A stretch of 64,000 bases of DNA, from assembly GCF_044904675.1 (NCBI RefSeq), contig NZ_JADIKJ010000001.1, forward strand, positions 1 through 64,000. Reading direction: 5' to 3'. A model generated the notes under the pieces. The model was not told the DNA's origin. It saw only the letters and a program-made list of their open reading frames with translations, and did not search any database. This document shows, in pieces, positions 15,369 through 25,229 of this stretch. The DNA comes from Dyella_B jejuensis (GTDB lineage Bacteria > Pseudomonadota > Gammaproteobacteria > Xanthomonadales > Rhodanobacteraceae). The position numbers were made by a program, and so were the translations under genes. The first letter of the stretch is position 1; each line of letters begins with the position of its first letter.

Positions 15369-18068
15369 TCAAAACCTGGCACCGCAACCAACTTGGGAAA
15401 CGGCCGATTCAGCACGCGCCAGCTGCGCTGCAAGATAAGATGCGGTGCGGCTGCCAGATGCACGCGCCACCGTCTGCGGAAGACCGGTTGCGACAAGTCG
15501 ACCACCGGCCGCACCCGCACCAGGACCTATGTCAATGACCCAGTCGGCCTGCGCCACCATGCGCATGTCGTGTTCGATCATCACCACCGTGTTGCCCATG
15601 TCGACCAGGCGCTGCAGCTGCACCATCAGTTGGTCGGCATCCGCCGCGTGCAGTCCCGTGGTCGGCTCGTCAAGTACGTAAAGGGTGCGTCCACGCTGGC
15701 TGCGTTGCAGCTCGGTGGCCAGCTTGATGCGCTGGGCTTCGCCGCCGGACAGTTCCGTGGCGGGTTGACCGAGGCGCAGGTAGCCCAGCCCGATCTCGCG
15801 CAGCCATTGCAAAGGGCGCGAAACCGCCATCTCCTCCGAGAAGAAGTCGCAGGCCTCTTCCACCGTCATTTGCAGCACTTGGGCGATGTTGCGTCCCTTC
15901 CAGAGAACCTTGAGCGTGGCCTCGTTGTAGCGAGCGCCATGACAGGTCGGGCATGGTGCGTAAACGCTTGGCATGAACAGCAGCTCCACGCTTACGAAGC
16001 CTTCACCCTCGCAGGTCTCACAGCGCCCCTTGGCTACGTTGAATGAAAAGCGACCCGCGCCATAACCGCGACGACGAGCGACTGGCGTGGCGGCGAACAA
16101 CTTTCGGACGTGGTCGAACAGCCCCGTGTACGTAGCCAGATTGGACCGTGGCGTGCGGCCAATCGGCTTTTGGTCAACGTGCACCAGGCGCTGGACCGCA
16201 TCCACATCACCGGCCAAGTGCCCACCCGTGGTCTCGATCACGGCAGGCCCCTCGGATGCAACCTCGCTGTCGTCCTCGGGCTCATGTCCCAGGTGCAGCA
16301 GCATCAATTCGGGTAACGCCTGCGCAATGAGACTGGATTTGCCCGAACCCGAGATCCCGGTGACTGCCGTGAGTACGCCCAGCGGGATACGCGCGTCCAC
16401 GCCCTGCAAATTGTGGCGGCGGATCTCTTTCAGTACCAGCCAGCCCGATGGCTCGCGTCCGCGACTGGGCTGTGCCGGGACCTCGTCGAACAGGTAACGC
16501 GCGGTGTGGGATTCGGCGATCTCGCGCAAGCCCGCCGGTGCTCCGCTGTACAGTATCCGCCCACCACGTTCGCCTGCGTCGGGGCCGACGTCCACGAGCC
16601 ATTGCGCCCGCCGCATCAGTTCCAGGTCGTGCTCCACGACGAACACCGAATTGCCGGCACCGCGCAACGTATCGAGCGCGTCGTACAGGGCCTGGCTGTC
16701 GGCGGGATGCAGGCCAGCCGATGGCTCATCGAGCACGTACACCACCCCGAACAGCATCGCGCTCAGCTGCGTAGCCAGCCGCAATCGCTGCAGCTCACCC
16801 GACGATAACGTCGGGGTGGCACGCTCCAGCGTGAGATAGCCCAATCCCAAATGCTGCAACGTGCGCAGGCGCGCCACCACACCTTCAGCCAGGCGTTGCG
16901 CCGCCAGACGCTTCTCCTCCGATAGCGCCGACGTGCGGCGCACGTCCGGAGCTGCCGCATGCGTAGCACGGCCGGACGCCGCACGCTCGGCACGGTCGCG
17001 CCGCGTGACCCCGCCATTGATGCCCATTCCAGCGACATGCGCGCTGAAGTCTCCCTTTGCGATAGGCTCGAGTAACGCCGACACCTGGTCCAGGGGCATC
17101 TGCGAAAGATCGCCGATGTCCAAGCCCGCGAACCTCACCGACAACGCCTCAGGCTTGAGTCGCTTGCCGTGGCATGCCGGGCATAATTTTCCCTGCATGA
17201 AACGCGACACGCGCTTTTTCATCAAGAGACTCTGGGTATGGGCGAACGTGTGCAGCACATAACGCCGCGCGCCAGTGAACGTGCCCATGTAGCTTGGCTC
17301 CATTTTTCGCCTGCGCGCCGCGCGCACTTCCGCGGAAGTGAAACCGGCATAGACCGGCACCGTGGGCGTTTCTTCCGTGAACAGAATCCAATCGCGGTCT
17401 TTCTTCGGCAAATCCTTCCACGGTCGATCAATGTCATAGCCCAGCGTGACCAGGATGTCGCGCAGGTTTTGCCCATGCCAGGCCGGCGGCCACGCGGCAA
17501 TGGCCCTTTCGCGGAGGCTCAGGGACGGGTCCGGCACCATGGTCGCCTCGGTCACGTCGTACACGTAACCCAAGCCATGGCAGGCCGGGCACGCGCCTTG
17601 AGGCGTGTTGGGCGAGAAGTCCTCGGCATACAGCATCGGCTGCTGCGCGGGATAGGTTCCGGCGCGCGAATACATCAACCGCACCAGGCTGGACAACGTG
17701 GTCACGCTACCCACCGATGAACGCGCATTGCTTGCACCGCGCTGTTGCTGCAGCGCCACTGCCGGCGGCAGGCCATCGATCGCGTCAACATCCGGCACGC
17801 CCATTTGATCGATCAGGCGCCGCGCATAGGGCGCGACCGACTCGAAATAGCGCCTTTGCGCCTCGGCATAGATCGTGCCGAATGCGAGTGACGACTTCCC
17901 GGAACCGGATACACCGGAAAACACCACGAGCGCATCGCGCGGAATGGAAACATCCACGTCCTTGAGATTGTGCTCGCGCGCTCCGCGCACTTGGACAAAG
18001 CCGCTTCCGATCGCGTGATGGCCGAGCGAATGGGCGGGAGCGGGTCCACTGGGCTTGGTGTGCGACAT
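15369..18068 (-). CDS. UvrA-like ABC ATPase (UvrA2/drug-resistance type)
   Basis: About 899 residues carry two ABC ATPase modules of the UvrA class. The first Walker A is GVSGSGKS (52-59), the second GISGSGKS in the middle; signature motifs are LSSGELQRLRLATQL and LSGGEAQRIKLATEL. Zinc-binding CxxC pairs appear as CPACHGLGY, CPACHGK, CETCEGEGF and CPTCHGA. The protein is shorter than housekeeping UvrA (about 940 residues) and fits the UvrA2/DrrC group linked to resistance to DNA-binding drugs. The ATG at 18068 is preferred to the TTG at 18095. It is convergent with the autotransporter. A true repair UvrA is less likely but cannot be excluded. Confidence 0.85.
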   Translation of the reverse strand: MSHTKPSGPAPAHSLGHHAIGSGFVQVRGAREHNLKDVDVSIPRDALVVFSGVSGSGKSSLAFGTIYAEAQRRYFESVAPYARRLIDQMGVPDVDAIDGLPPAVALQQQRGASNARSSVGSVTTLSSLVRLMYSRAGTYPAQQPMLYAEDFSPNTPQGACPACHGLGYVYDVTEATMVPDPSLSLRERAIAAWPPAWHGQNLRDILVTLGYDIDRPWKDLPKKDRDWILFTEETPTVPVYAGFTSAEVRAARRRKMEPSYMGTFTGARRYVLHTFAHTQSLLMKKRVSRFMQGKLCPACHGKRLKPEALSVRFAGLDIGDLSQMPLDQVSALLEPIAKGDFSAHVAGMGINGGVTRRDRAERAASGRATHAAAPDVRRTSALSEEKRLAAQRLAEGVVARLRTLQHLGLGYLTLERATPTLSSGELQRLRLATQLSAMLFGVVYVLDEPSAGLHPADSQALYDALDTLRGAGNSVFVVEHDLELMRRAQWLVDVGPDAGERGGRILYSGAPAGLREIAESHTARYLFDEVPAQPSRGREPSGWLVLKEIRRHNLQGVDARIPLGVLTAVTGISGSGKSSLIAQALPELMLLHLGHEPEDDSEVASEGPAVIETTGGHLAGDVDAVQRLVHVDQKPIGRTPRSNLATYTGLFDHVRKLFAATPVARRRGYGAGRFSFNVAKGRCETCEGEGFVSVELLFMPSVYAPCPTCHGARYNEATLKVLWKGRNIAQVLQMTVEEACDFFSEEMAVSRPLQWLREIGLGYLRLGQPATELSGGEAQRIKLATELQRSQRGRTLYVLDEPTTGLHAADADQLMVQLQRLVDMGNTVVMIEHDMRMVAQADWVIDIGPGAGAAGGRLVATGLPQTVARASGSRTASYLAAQLARAESAVSQVGCGARF

Positions 18069-18362
18069 AAGGGCGCCCCGAGATTTGTTGGTCAAGACCT
18101 TGCGCCAGCGGCGTCATCGCAAGCTCGGCGCCTGGTTGCTGCAGTTGGTGAAACCGCATCATCTTGCCGCGTCGAACGTCAAAGAATGCGCAACTCGGCA
18201 CGCATCCCGCCAGCGGAGTCCACCGTGCCGGCCATCTGTCCGCCTGGTTCGAAACCGCCCTCCCCGCCCTTGATAATCCTGTCCAGTTGGGAAAGAACCC
18301 TGATTCAGGCATGCAGACGTTTTGAATCGATTGCTTTTGTGGGCACTATTTTAAAAGCCGCC
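18069..18362. other. Intergenic region between the UvrA-like gene and the end of the eCIS operon
   Basis: It is about 290 bases and must hold the promoter of the UvrA-like gene and the 3' end of the eCIS transcript. A TTTTAAAA stretch at about 18350 is the only notable element; no clear stem-loop terminator is seen. Confidence 0.4.
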
Positions 18363-20684
18363 TCACGCCTCCCCGTGGATCCGCGCGAAAATCAGCCCGC
18401 AGTAATCGTTCCGGATGTCCATTTTGTCCAGCACGTAGTAAACAGATTTACGCTGGTCGGCCTCCAGCTCACTGAATGCTTTTGGATAGGCGGCGTGCAT
18501 GGATATGAGGTGTTGCCGGAGGCTGTCGCCCAGCATGAGCATGCCGTTTTCCTTTGGATCAAGGCCGGGAGCGTCCTCCGGCTCCACTAGATGCAAAGCA
18601 GCTTTATAGACGGCCTTGTAGTCATATAACTCCCAGAATGCTTCCAGATAGATGGCAGCGTCTCGTTCCGGTGCCGCGCCAATGCCAGTCCATGCAGTGA
18701 AGTTGCTTTCCAGGTAGCGGATCTTGGCGCGATTGCGGGCTTCGGCATTGCCGTCGGCCAAGCCGCCCTTGATCTCCGATAACGGCACGACATTTCGAAA
18801 AGCCAGATACGCCCGGACCAATCGCTGCAATGTCGATACCGCAGCCAGGTCCGTAATGGTGCCTTTGGCTACCGTGGTCGCCTTCACCAGTTCCGCGGCG
18901 GCTTGGTTGAACCAGGGATTCTGCTTCTCGGTAAGCAGTTTCACTCTTTGCATGCCGGGCAGATTTTGGGCCGCCTCGCACAGCTTCAGGACTCCGGCCA
19001 ACGCTGCGCCGAACGGCTTTTGGTCGACGGCATTACGCACCGCATCGACATAAACGACCCAGGCCGTGGCATGGCTGCCTTGGGCAGATCCCAACGCGGT
19101 CGGCGCCCTGCCACCTATATCCAGGCTGGATACCAGGCCAGTGTCCGAGAGGGTTATCTGTACCGAAAACATCCCCTGCTCCGCCGCACCCGCCGTCAAG
19201 ACACGATCCTTGTTTTCTTCGGTGGCCTTTTCTCCGGCAGCTTCATAGTGGCGGCTTATCTTGGTGTAGATAAGATCTTGCAGCAGGCCGCGAAAGCCGA
19301 GGGAGCGCAGATAGTCGCGGATGGATGGCTCGCCATCCATCTCTACGTGGCGAAATGCCGTTTCGTAGGTGTTTTCCAATGTCCACAAATGTTGTGTGAT
19401 CACGTCGGCGATGCGTTGGGCAGCACCGCCATCGGCGCCGCCATCGACCGTACCAGGAGCCGTATCGGGGCTTGTGTTCAAGTCGTGGAATGCGGCGATC
19501 ACGCCGGTATCCAGCAGCGCCCACATCGCCTTGCGGGCCTTCTCGGCTTCGCCGGCTTTTAGGCGCAGACCGCCTTTATCGGCAGGATCATCCTCCCATC
19601 CATCGACCAGATGGTTGATCGGCCGCAACACATCCAGGACCGCCGGCTCGCCGTGTCCGGTTGCCCGCCCGATATCTACCTGCGACAACGGAATGGCATT
19701 GCGATAAGCCAGGAACCCCTTGGCCAGGCGCTGAACGAACTCGACCCGATGCGCTTCGGACACTGAAGACAGATCAATAGCCACAAGTTCATCCATAGTG
19801 CGCTTGGCCGTCTGATACGTGGTCAAAGGCCTGCCGGACAGATGGGCGACCCGTGCGACGCCTGGCAGATTCTGGGCATCTGTATACAGGTGGTGGATGG
19901 CGATCGCCGCTTCGGATACCGGCCGGCCCAGCACGGCATTGCGCAGCTGATCGGTGTAGACCGCCCATGCGGTGGTATGGCTTTTTTCGTCCGGCTTGAA
20001 CAATCCATCCGGACGATCGGCTATATGCACCTTGGCGATGCGCAGCTCCTTATGGGAAGTCTGGGCAGCATCCGCACCCGTGGACGGGTCTTCAATGTCG
20101 AATTCATCGAGAAGCACCTGTACCGCGAAATTCCCCTGGACCACCTTGCATGCAACCACCTGCGCAGGCGCGGAGACGGATGCCGTCCGGGCCTGGAGGA
20201 AACCGTGCCTGCCCGCGCTTAGCGCGCGGGCGCCCATCACGTCGGCTTCGTGTTCAAGTGTCGCTTCATCGTTGACATCCACGCCCGCTTTCAGCTGCAT
20301 GGTCGGGCGGACACGTCCTTGCCGTTGCTGCACGACGTGCCAGGCTTCATGCGGAAGGTGCTGTTCTTGCCCTGGCCCAAGGTGGATATCGTTGCCTTGC
20401 GCGTAGGCAAGTGCATTCAATTGCGCCGGCCTGGAAGAATTGCGATGCACGGCGACTTCGCTCATATCCATGCCGGAAAGTGCTTCGACGCCCGCGCGCA
20501 GTGCCGGCGGAAGTCCATTCGAGCCGGTTGCCTGCGGTTCTTTACGCAGTTGCGCGAGCCTTTCCCGCTGGGCCACCTGCCTGGCACCGCTATCGATTCG
20601 CTTTTGCAACGGGTGCTCGATCAGAACGGAAACGTCATCCGCAGCTTTAGCTGCCGCACTTTGTGCTGGAGCAAACTCTTTCAC
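18363..20684 (-). CDS. DUF4157 eCIS cargo with tandemly duplicated C-terminal domain
   Basis: The protein has 773 residues. An N-terminal tag (PLQKRIDSGARQVAQRERLA, 25-44) is followed by the DUF4157 domain (about 58-155) with HEAWHVVQQ, an HExxH-type motif at 112-116. DUF4157 is a known hallmark of eCIS-associated cargo. The rest consists of two homologous units of about 270 residues: the first with SHTTAWAVYTDQLRNAVLGR and DAQNLPGVARV, the second with SHATAWVVYVDAVRNAV and AAQNLPGMQRV, each followed by LAYRN or LAFRNVVPLS. Their activity is unknown to me. Translation probably starts at GTG 20684, 18 bases after the preceding cargo gene. It is the last gene of the operon. Confidence 0.75.
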   Translation of the reverse strand: MKEFAPAQSAAAKAADDVSVLIEHPLQKRIDSGARQVAQRERLAQLRKEPQATGSNGLPPALRAGVEALSGMDMSEVAVHRNSSRPAQLNALAYAQGNDIHLGPGQEQHLPHEAWHVVQQRQGRVRPTMQLKAGVDVNDEATLEHEADVMGARALSAGRHGFLQARTASVSAPAQVVACKVVQGNFAVQVLLDEFDIEDPSTGADAAQTSHKELRIAKVHIADRPDGLFKPDEKSHTTAWAVYTDQLRNAVLGRPVSEAAIAIHHLYTDAQNLPGVARVAHLSGRPLTTYQTAKRTMDELVAIDLSSVSEAHRVEFVQRLAKGFLAYRNAIPLSQVDIGRATGHGEPAVLDVLRPINHLVDGWEDDPADKGGLRLKAGEAEKARKAMWALLDTGVIAAFHDLNTSPDTAPGTVDGGADGGAAQRIADVITQHLWTLENTYETAFRHVEMDGEPSIRDYLRSLGFRGLLQDLIYTKISRHYEAAGEKATEENKDRVLTAGAAEQGMFSVQITLSDTGLVSSLDIGGRAPTALGSAQGSHATAWVVYVDAVRNAVDQKPFGAALAGVLKLCEAAQNLPGMQRVKLLTEKQNPWFNQAAAELVKATTVAKGTITDLAAVSTLQRLVRAYLAFRNVVPLSEIKGGLADGNAEARNRAKIRYLESNFTAWTGIGAAPERDAAIYLEAFWELYDYKAVYKAALHLVEPEDAPGLDPKENGMLMLGDSLRQHLISMHAAYPKAFSELEADQRKSVYYVLDKMDIRNDYCGLIFARIHGEA

Positions 20685-20702
20685 AGGACAAGCCCGCCCT
20701 GA

Positions 20703-22523
20703 CTACATGTCGAGGTTGGCGTCATCGCGCTTGGACGAGGACGCACCTGGGCGGGATACGGGGACACTGGGCATCTGGCTGAGCAACGCATCCAGCTCAT
20801 CGTCATCGTCATCGGAATGAGATTGGGGCTGTTCAATGGCACGATCCTCATCTGCCTTGCCCATGAGCTCCAGCTCTCTTCTGAAAGACGCCAGCAAATC
20901 CTTTTCTTGCGGTTCAGTCGTCCCCGCGCGATCGTCGTAAGCGTCGAACCAGGAATTGATCGCGCGGGGATTGGTCAACTTTATGCCCAGCTCATAGCAG
21001 TGTTCCCGGTATTTTTCCACGGCATTCCAGACGCCTTTGTCTTCGTGCAGCGCCACGTGCGTACTCCCCTCCTGGCCAGCCGCACCCTGGTAATTTTCCG
21101 GATAGGTCTGGAGCTCTTCCACGGAAGGGAATTTTTGCGATGCCGCCAACATGATGGCTTCGATCATCCTGCAACCCGCATTGGCCATGATCGCCCAATT
21201 CTCGCGATCATAGAAATTGGCCGTATTGATCAACAGCATGGGCCGTTCCTTGAAGGATGCACGCCCTGCGTCGACCTGGATTTTCATATCCATATAAAGG
21301 CCACCCTCGTAATACAGGATGATCATTCGCATGATATCGCTCATGGCGATATACGATTTCTTCCTGTAAAGGACATCGAGAATGGGCAGCCAATGGGCGA
21401 CCCAGCCGGGCCTGTCCCCGCGCCGTTGCCAGCGCTCCATTTCTTCGACGAATCCCCGTTCGAGGAGGCGTTCGAAACCCTCGGTGCGAACATCCAATGG
21501 CTTGGATTTAAGGCCTGGATCAAAACCGCCTGATTCCGATTCGTTACGGTATAGCCAAATCATGTTGACCCATCCAGGCATGTTGTCGCCCTGCCTGGTG
21601 GCCAATCCCTTTCCAGCTTCCGGGTTATCTGCGTAGTTGCCTTGCACCCAAATGCTATGCATGGTCTTGGGGATTTCTTCATGACCGTCGATCAGCATTT
21701 CTTCCCGCACATAACGGTTGGCGCCCAGCTTCTTGTGATTGAGCGCAATCGCCTTGACCCAAAGATGCTTCTGCTCGCCGGCCCGGTCCCGTTCCCAATT
21801 GGCCTCCTGATGCATGCCTCTGCGGGAAAGCCACGCATCATCCATATCGACCAGGAGCAGGTCTCCGGCGCTGACTTCTTCACGCTCGTTCTCTGCCCAG
21901 TTGGTGTCGTGGTAAATGTGGCCGTCGCCGGTCATTTCGACCAGATGCGTCAATCCCCCGATACCCTTGTGCTCCCTTCGCACGAGTTGAACTACGCTTT
22001 GGCTCTGGACAGGGGCAGAAGATGGCTGAAAAGAGTTTGCGACCTGCATCTGAACAGCCCGATGCCCCATCGCATCGGCTTCTGCTTCCAGGCTCCGGCT
22101 ATCATTGATGCGCAGGCCGTCCGCATGCATGGTCGGCTGCACACGCCCCTGCTTTTGCTGCACGACATGCCATGCTTCATGTGGCAAGTGCCGGTCTTGT
22201 CCTGGCCCAAGATGGATGTCATTGCCGTGCGCATAGGCCAGGGCATTCAATTGCGCCGGCTTGGCGGAATTGCGATGCACGACTACGCCTTCCATATCCA
22301 TCCCGGATAACTTCTCGATACCCCTGCGCAGGGGTAATGGCAAGCCACTCTCGTTGTTCATGGCCGGGCGCCTTTGCCACCGCGCGAATTTATCTTGCTG
22401 CGCCACTTGCCGCGGACCTTCATCAATCTTCTGCTGCATGAGATGCATGCAAGCCGCGGCCGCCGACGGAGCAGACCGATGACAGCTGTTCAGTTCGCGC
22501 TTCATCGAAACCGCTTGCTTCAT
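20703..22523 (-). CDS. DUF4157 eCIS cargo with TcdA/TcdB-type glycosyltransferase domain
   Basis: About 606 residues. The shared tag (LMQQKIDEGPRQVAQQDKFA, 28-47) and DUF4157 with HEAWHVVQQ (115-123) come first. The C-terminal half resembles the Gly_transf_sug/TcdA-TcdB fold: EEIPKTMHSIWVQGN (282-296), a long helical region, then SYIAMSDIMRMIILYYEGGL (390-409) and YMDMK. This is the Ser-Asp...Arg...Gly-Gly-x-Tyr box that ends in the metal-binding DXD of clostridial glucosyltransferase toxins. Here the DXD site reads D412-M-K414, losing the second acid, so activity or metal use may differ. The ATG at 22523 has GAGG nine bases upstream; the longer frame to 22604 lacks support. It is probably delivered into eukaryotic targets, by inference from the family. 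Confidence 0.75.
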   Translation of the reverse strand: MKQAVSMKRELNSCHRSAPSAAAACMHLMQQKIDEGPRQVAQQDKFARWQRRPAMNNESGLPLPLRRGIEKLSGMDMEGVVVHRNSAKPAQLNALAYAHGNDIHLGPGQDRHLPHEAWHVVQQKQGRVQPTMHADGLRINDSRSLEAEADAMGHRAVQMQVANSFQPSSAPVQSQSVVQLVRREHKGIGGLTHLVEMTGDGHIYHDTNWAENEREEVSAGDLLLVDMDDAWLSRRGMHQEANWERDRAGEQKHLWVKAIALNHKKLGANRYVREEMLIDGHEEIPKTMHSIWVQGNYADNPEAGKGLATRQGDNMPGWVNMIWLYRNESESGGFDPGLKSKPLDVRTEGFERLLERGFVEEMERWQRRGDRPGWVAHWLPILDVLYRKKSYIAMSDIMRMIILYYEGGLYMDMKIQVDAGRASFKERPMLLINTANFYDRENWAIMANAGCRMIEAIMLAASQKFPSVEELQTYPENYQGAAGQEGSTHVALHEDKGVWNAVEKYREHCYELGIKLTNPRAINSWFDAYDDRAGTTEPQEKDLLASFRRELELMGKADEDRAIEQPQSHSDDDDDELDALLSQMPSVPVSRPGASSSKRDDANLDM

Positions 22524-22691
22524 CTTGCCATCCTCATTGAGATGAACCGAGCCGCATCCCGCGGTTTCAATAGAATTGACAACCAGCGCCATTTCCCGCG
22601 CCAACGGGGAACATATTTTCCCTGCCTAAATGCCTGCCCCTTGCACCACCCGGCTCGTATTACCCGAGCGAATTTTCATAACCCCGCGCTC

Positions 22692-23024
22692 TCAAGCCAG
22701 CGCGGTGACCTCGCGCATTCCCTCAATTCCAGAAAAGATCGCAACGAAGTGCCAGCTTATGTCTGCGAAACCGCTGCCCTGGGTACGAACGTCGTTAAGA
22801 CTGAGCGCGGAAAACGAGCCTTTATGCCCGGCGTCCGGCAGACCCAGGTGCATTTCAAGTCCCATCGCCATGGCGGCCAGATAGGCCTGTCCCGTGGCGT
22901 CGGGGCGCGCTTCGCGGAAAACGACTCCCAGCGCATTTTCCACAGCCCGCTTGCAGGCAGCGCCGCTGCCATCAAAGGAGAACAGGAGGCGTACCTGAAG
23001 CCCCCCCGGCGTCGCATTAGCCAT
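22692..23024 (-). CDS. Small protein of unknown function between eCIS cargo genes
   Basis: The protein has 110 residues with no signal peptide or TM helix: GGLQVRLLFSFDGSGAACKR, then GLEMHLGLPDAGHKGSFSAL and a hydrophobic end FADISWHFVAIFSGIEG. I do not recognise the family. Its ATG overlaps the TGA of the preceding DUF4157 gene by one base (TGATG), so translation is coupled and the two products probably act together, for instance as chaperone, adaptor or immunity for that cargo. A gap of 168 bases separates it from the next cargo gene. Confidence 0.5.
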   Translation of the reverse strand: MANATPGGLQVRLLFSFDGSGAACKRAVENALGVVFREARPDATGQAYLAAMAMGLEMHLGLPDAGHKGSFSALSLNDVRTQGSGFADISWHFVAIFSGIEGMREVTALA

Positions 23025-25207
23025 CAGATCACCTTCAATATGTTCACGAGATGTTTCTCCTCCGACGTTCTTGGCAGGCTGGTTACTTTACATAACACAT
23101 GCGCATCCCTCGCGTATCCGCTGCCCTCCTTCTGGAAGGACAGGAAATGGATGTCGCCGGCATCAATAAATACCATGTCATTCCCGCCTTTTTTGGGGAT
23201 GACGACCTTGGTGATGGCTCCCGCATAGAAATCACCGACCTTCGGTACGCCGCCGAGTTTTGCAAATTCATATCCGTATTCGGGCGTCAGCAGATCCACC
23301 GGGCCTTTGAATTCCGAATCGTCGCGTGGTTCGGCGGTATCGGTCGCTTCGCTCATCGCGCCTTTCTCGAATACGACTTGCACATCGGGCATGGCGACGG
23401 CCCGGGGGCCGGAGGTCTTGATGGTCTGGTAGAGGCGGGCAAAATACGGATCCCAATCGTCAAGCGGCGGCACGATCCACACGCCATCTGTCTTCCAGAC
23501 GGTACGGCTTTCTGCGTATTCGCGCACTTTGCGCACCAGTTCGCCCGACCAGAAGCGTGGCAGGGAAGCGGCAAATCCTGTTAGCCCGGCGTTCGTCAAC
23601 ATGTCGATGGGATAGGGCGTTCCCTGCTCCAGTTGCCGGTCCGCTTTCCGCACGGAAGAGATGAAGAACGAAAACGGGTCGCTCGTATCGTAGCCCTTGA
23701 TATGTTCTTCCTTGATCGCCTTGTCCATCTGCTTCTGCAGGTCGAGCAGCACTTTGATTACCTTATTATTCGCGTCGCTTCTCGAGATCGGGCCCTCGAC
23801 AATGCCATCCTTGATCATGTCTTCCGGCAGTTCGACATTCGCATCCACATCGAAACAGGCCACGCCCTTCGACGGCCGCAACGACGCGGGATTCGATTTG
23901 TACGCTTCGGCATTGAACTCGGCGAGCGCAGGTCCTGACCTGCTCGGCACGTGTTTACTGGGTGATTTGACCCCACGCGCGAGGCTGCCGCGGTAGGCAA
24001 GCTTCGCCCCCGGCAGCTTGCCATGCAATTCCAGCGAGAATTTCTTGAAGATGTCGTCGATCGGCGCTCGCGTTTTGCGGGCTTGCTTTTTCACCCGTTC
24101 CAGGTACGCAAAATCCTTCAGCGTCGCTTCGTTGAAACCCGGCAGGCCCACACGATAGCCGATCCGCCGAATGTCACCGTTGCCCTTGCTCAGCGCATTG
24201 GTTTTTTTGTTGTAAGCCTTGCCAATGGCCTGGGCCATTTCGGTCCAGTTCCGATTACTGGCGGCTATCAGCCATCCAGCCGCCATGATTTCATTGGCTT
24301 CGCCGATCGCCTTTGCAGCGATGTCCCTGATCGTCGTCGCCGATTCCTTGAGCGCCGGGATTTCGGGGCTTCTATCCCTCGCGAGCGTGATACGGGCAAG
24401 CGCTTCCTGGTAATTTTGGACTGCTTCGCTGTCAGCCATGCCGCGCAAGGCGAGCGCGTAGTACTCGTCGTTATCCTTGACCTTGATTTCCGCGTCTTTT
24501 TTGCTGAGCCGCACAAGGTAATCGCGCGCGACCGAGGGCTCCAGGCTGGCATCCACGGCGATTTCTTTTCCACCCACCTCGAGCCGTTGAACGATAGGAC
24601 AACCATGTGGGTTGACAGGTACCTTGCGCTGCCGCAACTGCCTTGAGTGGAAGGCGGGAGCGAACAGGCCAGAACCTTGGGCGTAGGCGGGCGCATGGTG
24701 TTGCGCAGCTTGTCCAGCGGCCTCCTTGCGCTGCAGCGCCCTGGCGCCCATCACGTCGGCCTCGCGTTCCAGCGCGTGATCGTCATTGATCGGCGTTCCG
24801 TCACCGGCCTGCATGGTCGGAGCCACCCTGCCCCTGGCTTGTTGCACCACATGCCAGGCCTCATGCGGCAGGTGCTGGTCTTGTCCGGGTCCAAGATGAA
24901 TCTCATTTCCCTGTGCATAGGCCAAGGCATTCAACTGGGCGGGCTTGGCCGAATTGCGGTGCACGACAACATCGCCCATATCCATGCCCGATAGCGCCTC
25001 GATGCCGGTGCGCAGCGGCAATGGCAAGCCATTGGACCTGGGCTGCGGCGAAGCCTCCTGCAATTGAGTCAGGCGATCCTGTTGGGCGCATTGCCTTGGG
25101 CTCCCATCGACCTTTCGTTGCGCCGGATGCAAGGTGCTGCCGCCAGCATTGGACGATGCTGGCTCGGTGTTTACCTTGCCAGGGTCGCCGGGAACGGTTT
25201 GCTTCAT
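23024..25207 (-). CDS. DUF4157 eCIS cargo with nucleotidyltransferase-like domain
   Basis: About 727 residues. The tag PAQRKVDGSPRQCAQQDRLT (28-47) and DUF4157 with HEAWHVVQQ (115-123) form the N-terminus. After a helical middle part comes LAYRGSLARGVKSPSK (403-418) and, about 35 residues later, FDVDANVEL (452-460). A GSxxRG loop followed by a DxD strand is the active-site arrangement of the nucleotidyltransferase superfamily, so the domain may transfer nucleotides to a target; this is inference from two motifs. The ATG at 25207 has GAGG ten bases upstream. It lies 22 bases after the 65-residue leader-like gene and is coupled to a 110-residue partner. Confidence 0.65.
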   Translation of the reverse strand: MKQTVPGDPGKVNTEPASSNAGGSTLHPAQRKVDGSPRQCAQQDRLTQLQEASPQPRSNGLPLPLRTGIEALSGMDMGDVVVHRNSAKPAQLNALAYAQGNEIHLGPGQDQHLPHEAWHVVQQARGRVAPTMQAGDGTPINDDHALEREADVMGARALQRKEAAGQAAQHHAPAYAQGSGLFAPAFHSRQLRQRKVPVNPHGCPIVQRLEVGGKEIAVDASLEPSVARDYLVRLSKKDAEIKVKDNDEYYALALRGMADSEAVQNYQEALARITLARDRSPEIPALKESATTIRDIAAKAIGEANEIMAAGWLIAASNRNWTEMAQAIGKAYNKKTNALSKGNGDIRRIGYRVGLPGFNEATLKDFAYLERVKKQARKTRAPIDDIFKKFSLELHGKLPGAKLAYRGSLARGVKSPSKHVPSRSGPALAEFNAEAYKSNPASLRPSKGVACFDVDANVELPEDMIKDGIVEGPISRSDANNKVIKVLLDLQKQMDKAIKEEHIKGYDTSDPFSFFISSVRKADRQLEQGTPYPIDMLTNAGLTGFAASLPRFWSGELVRKVREYAESRTVWKTDGVWIVPPLDDWDPYFARLYQTIKTSGPRAVAMPDVQVVFEKGAMSEATDTAEPRDDSEFKGPVDLLTPEYGYEFAKLGGVPKVGDFYAGAITKVVIPKKGGNDMVFIDAGDIHFLSFQKEGSGYARDAHVLCKVTSLPRTSEEKHLVNILKVI

Positions 25208-25229
25208 GATCCGCAGCCTCCAAATCGCC

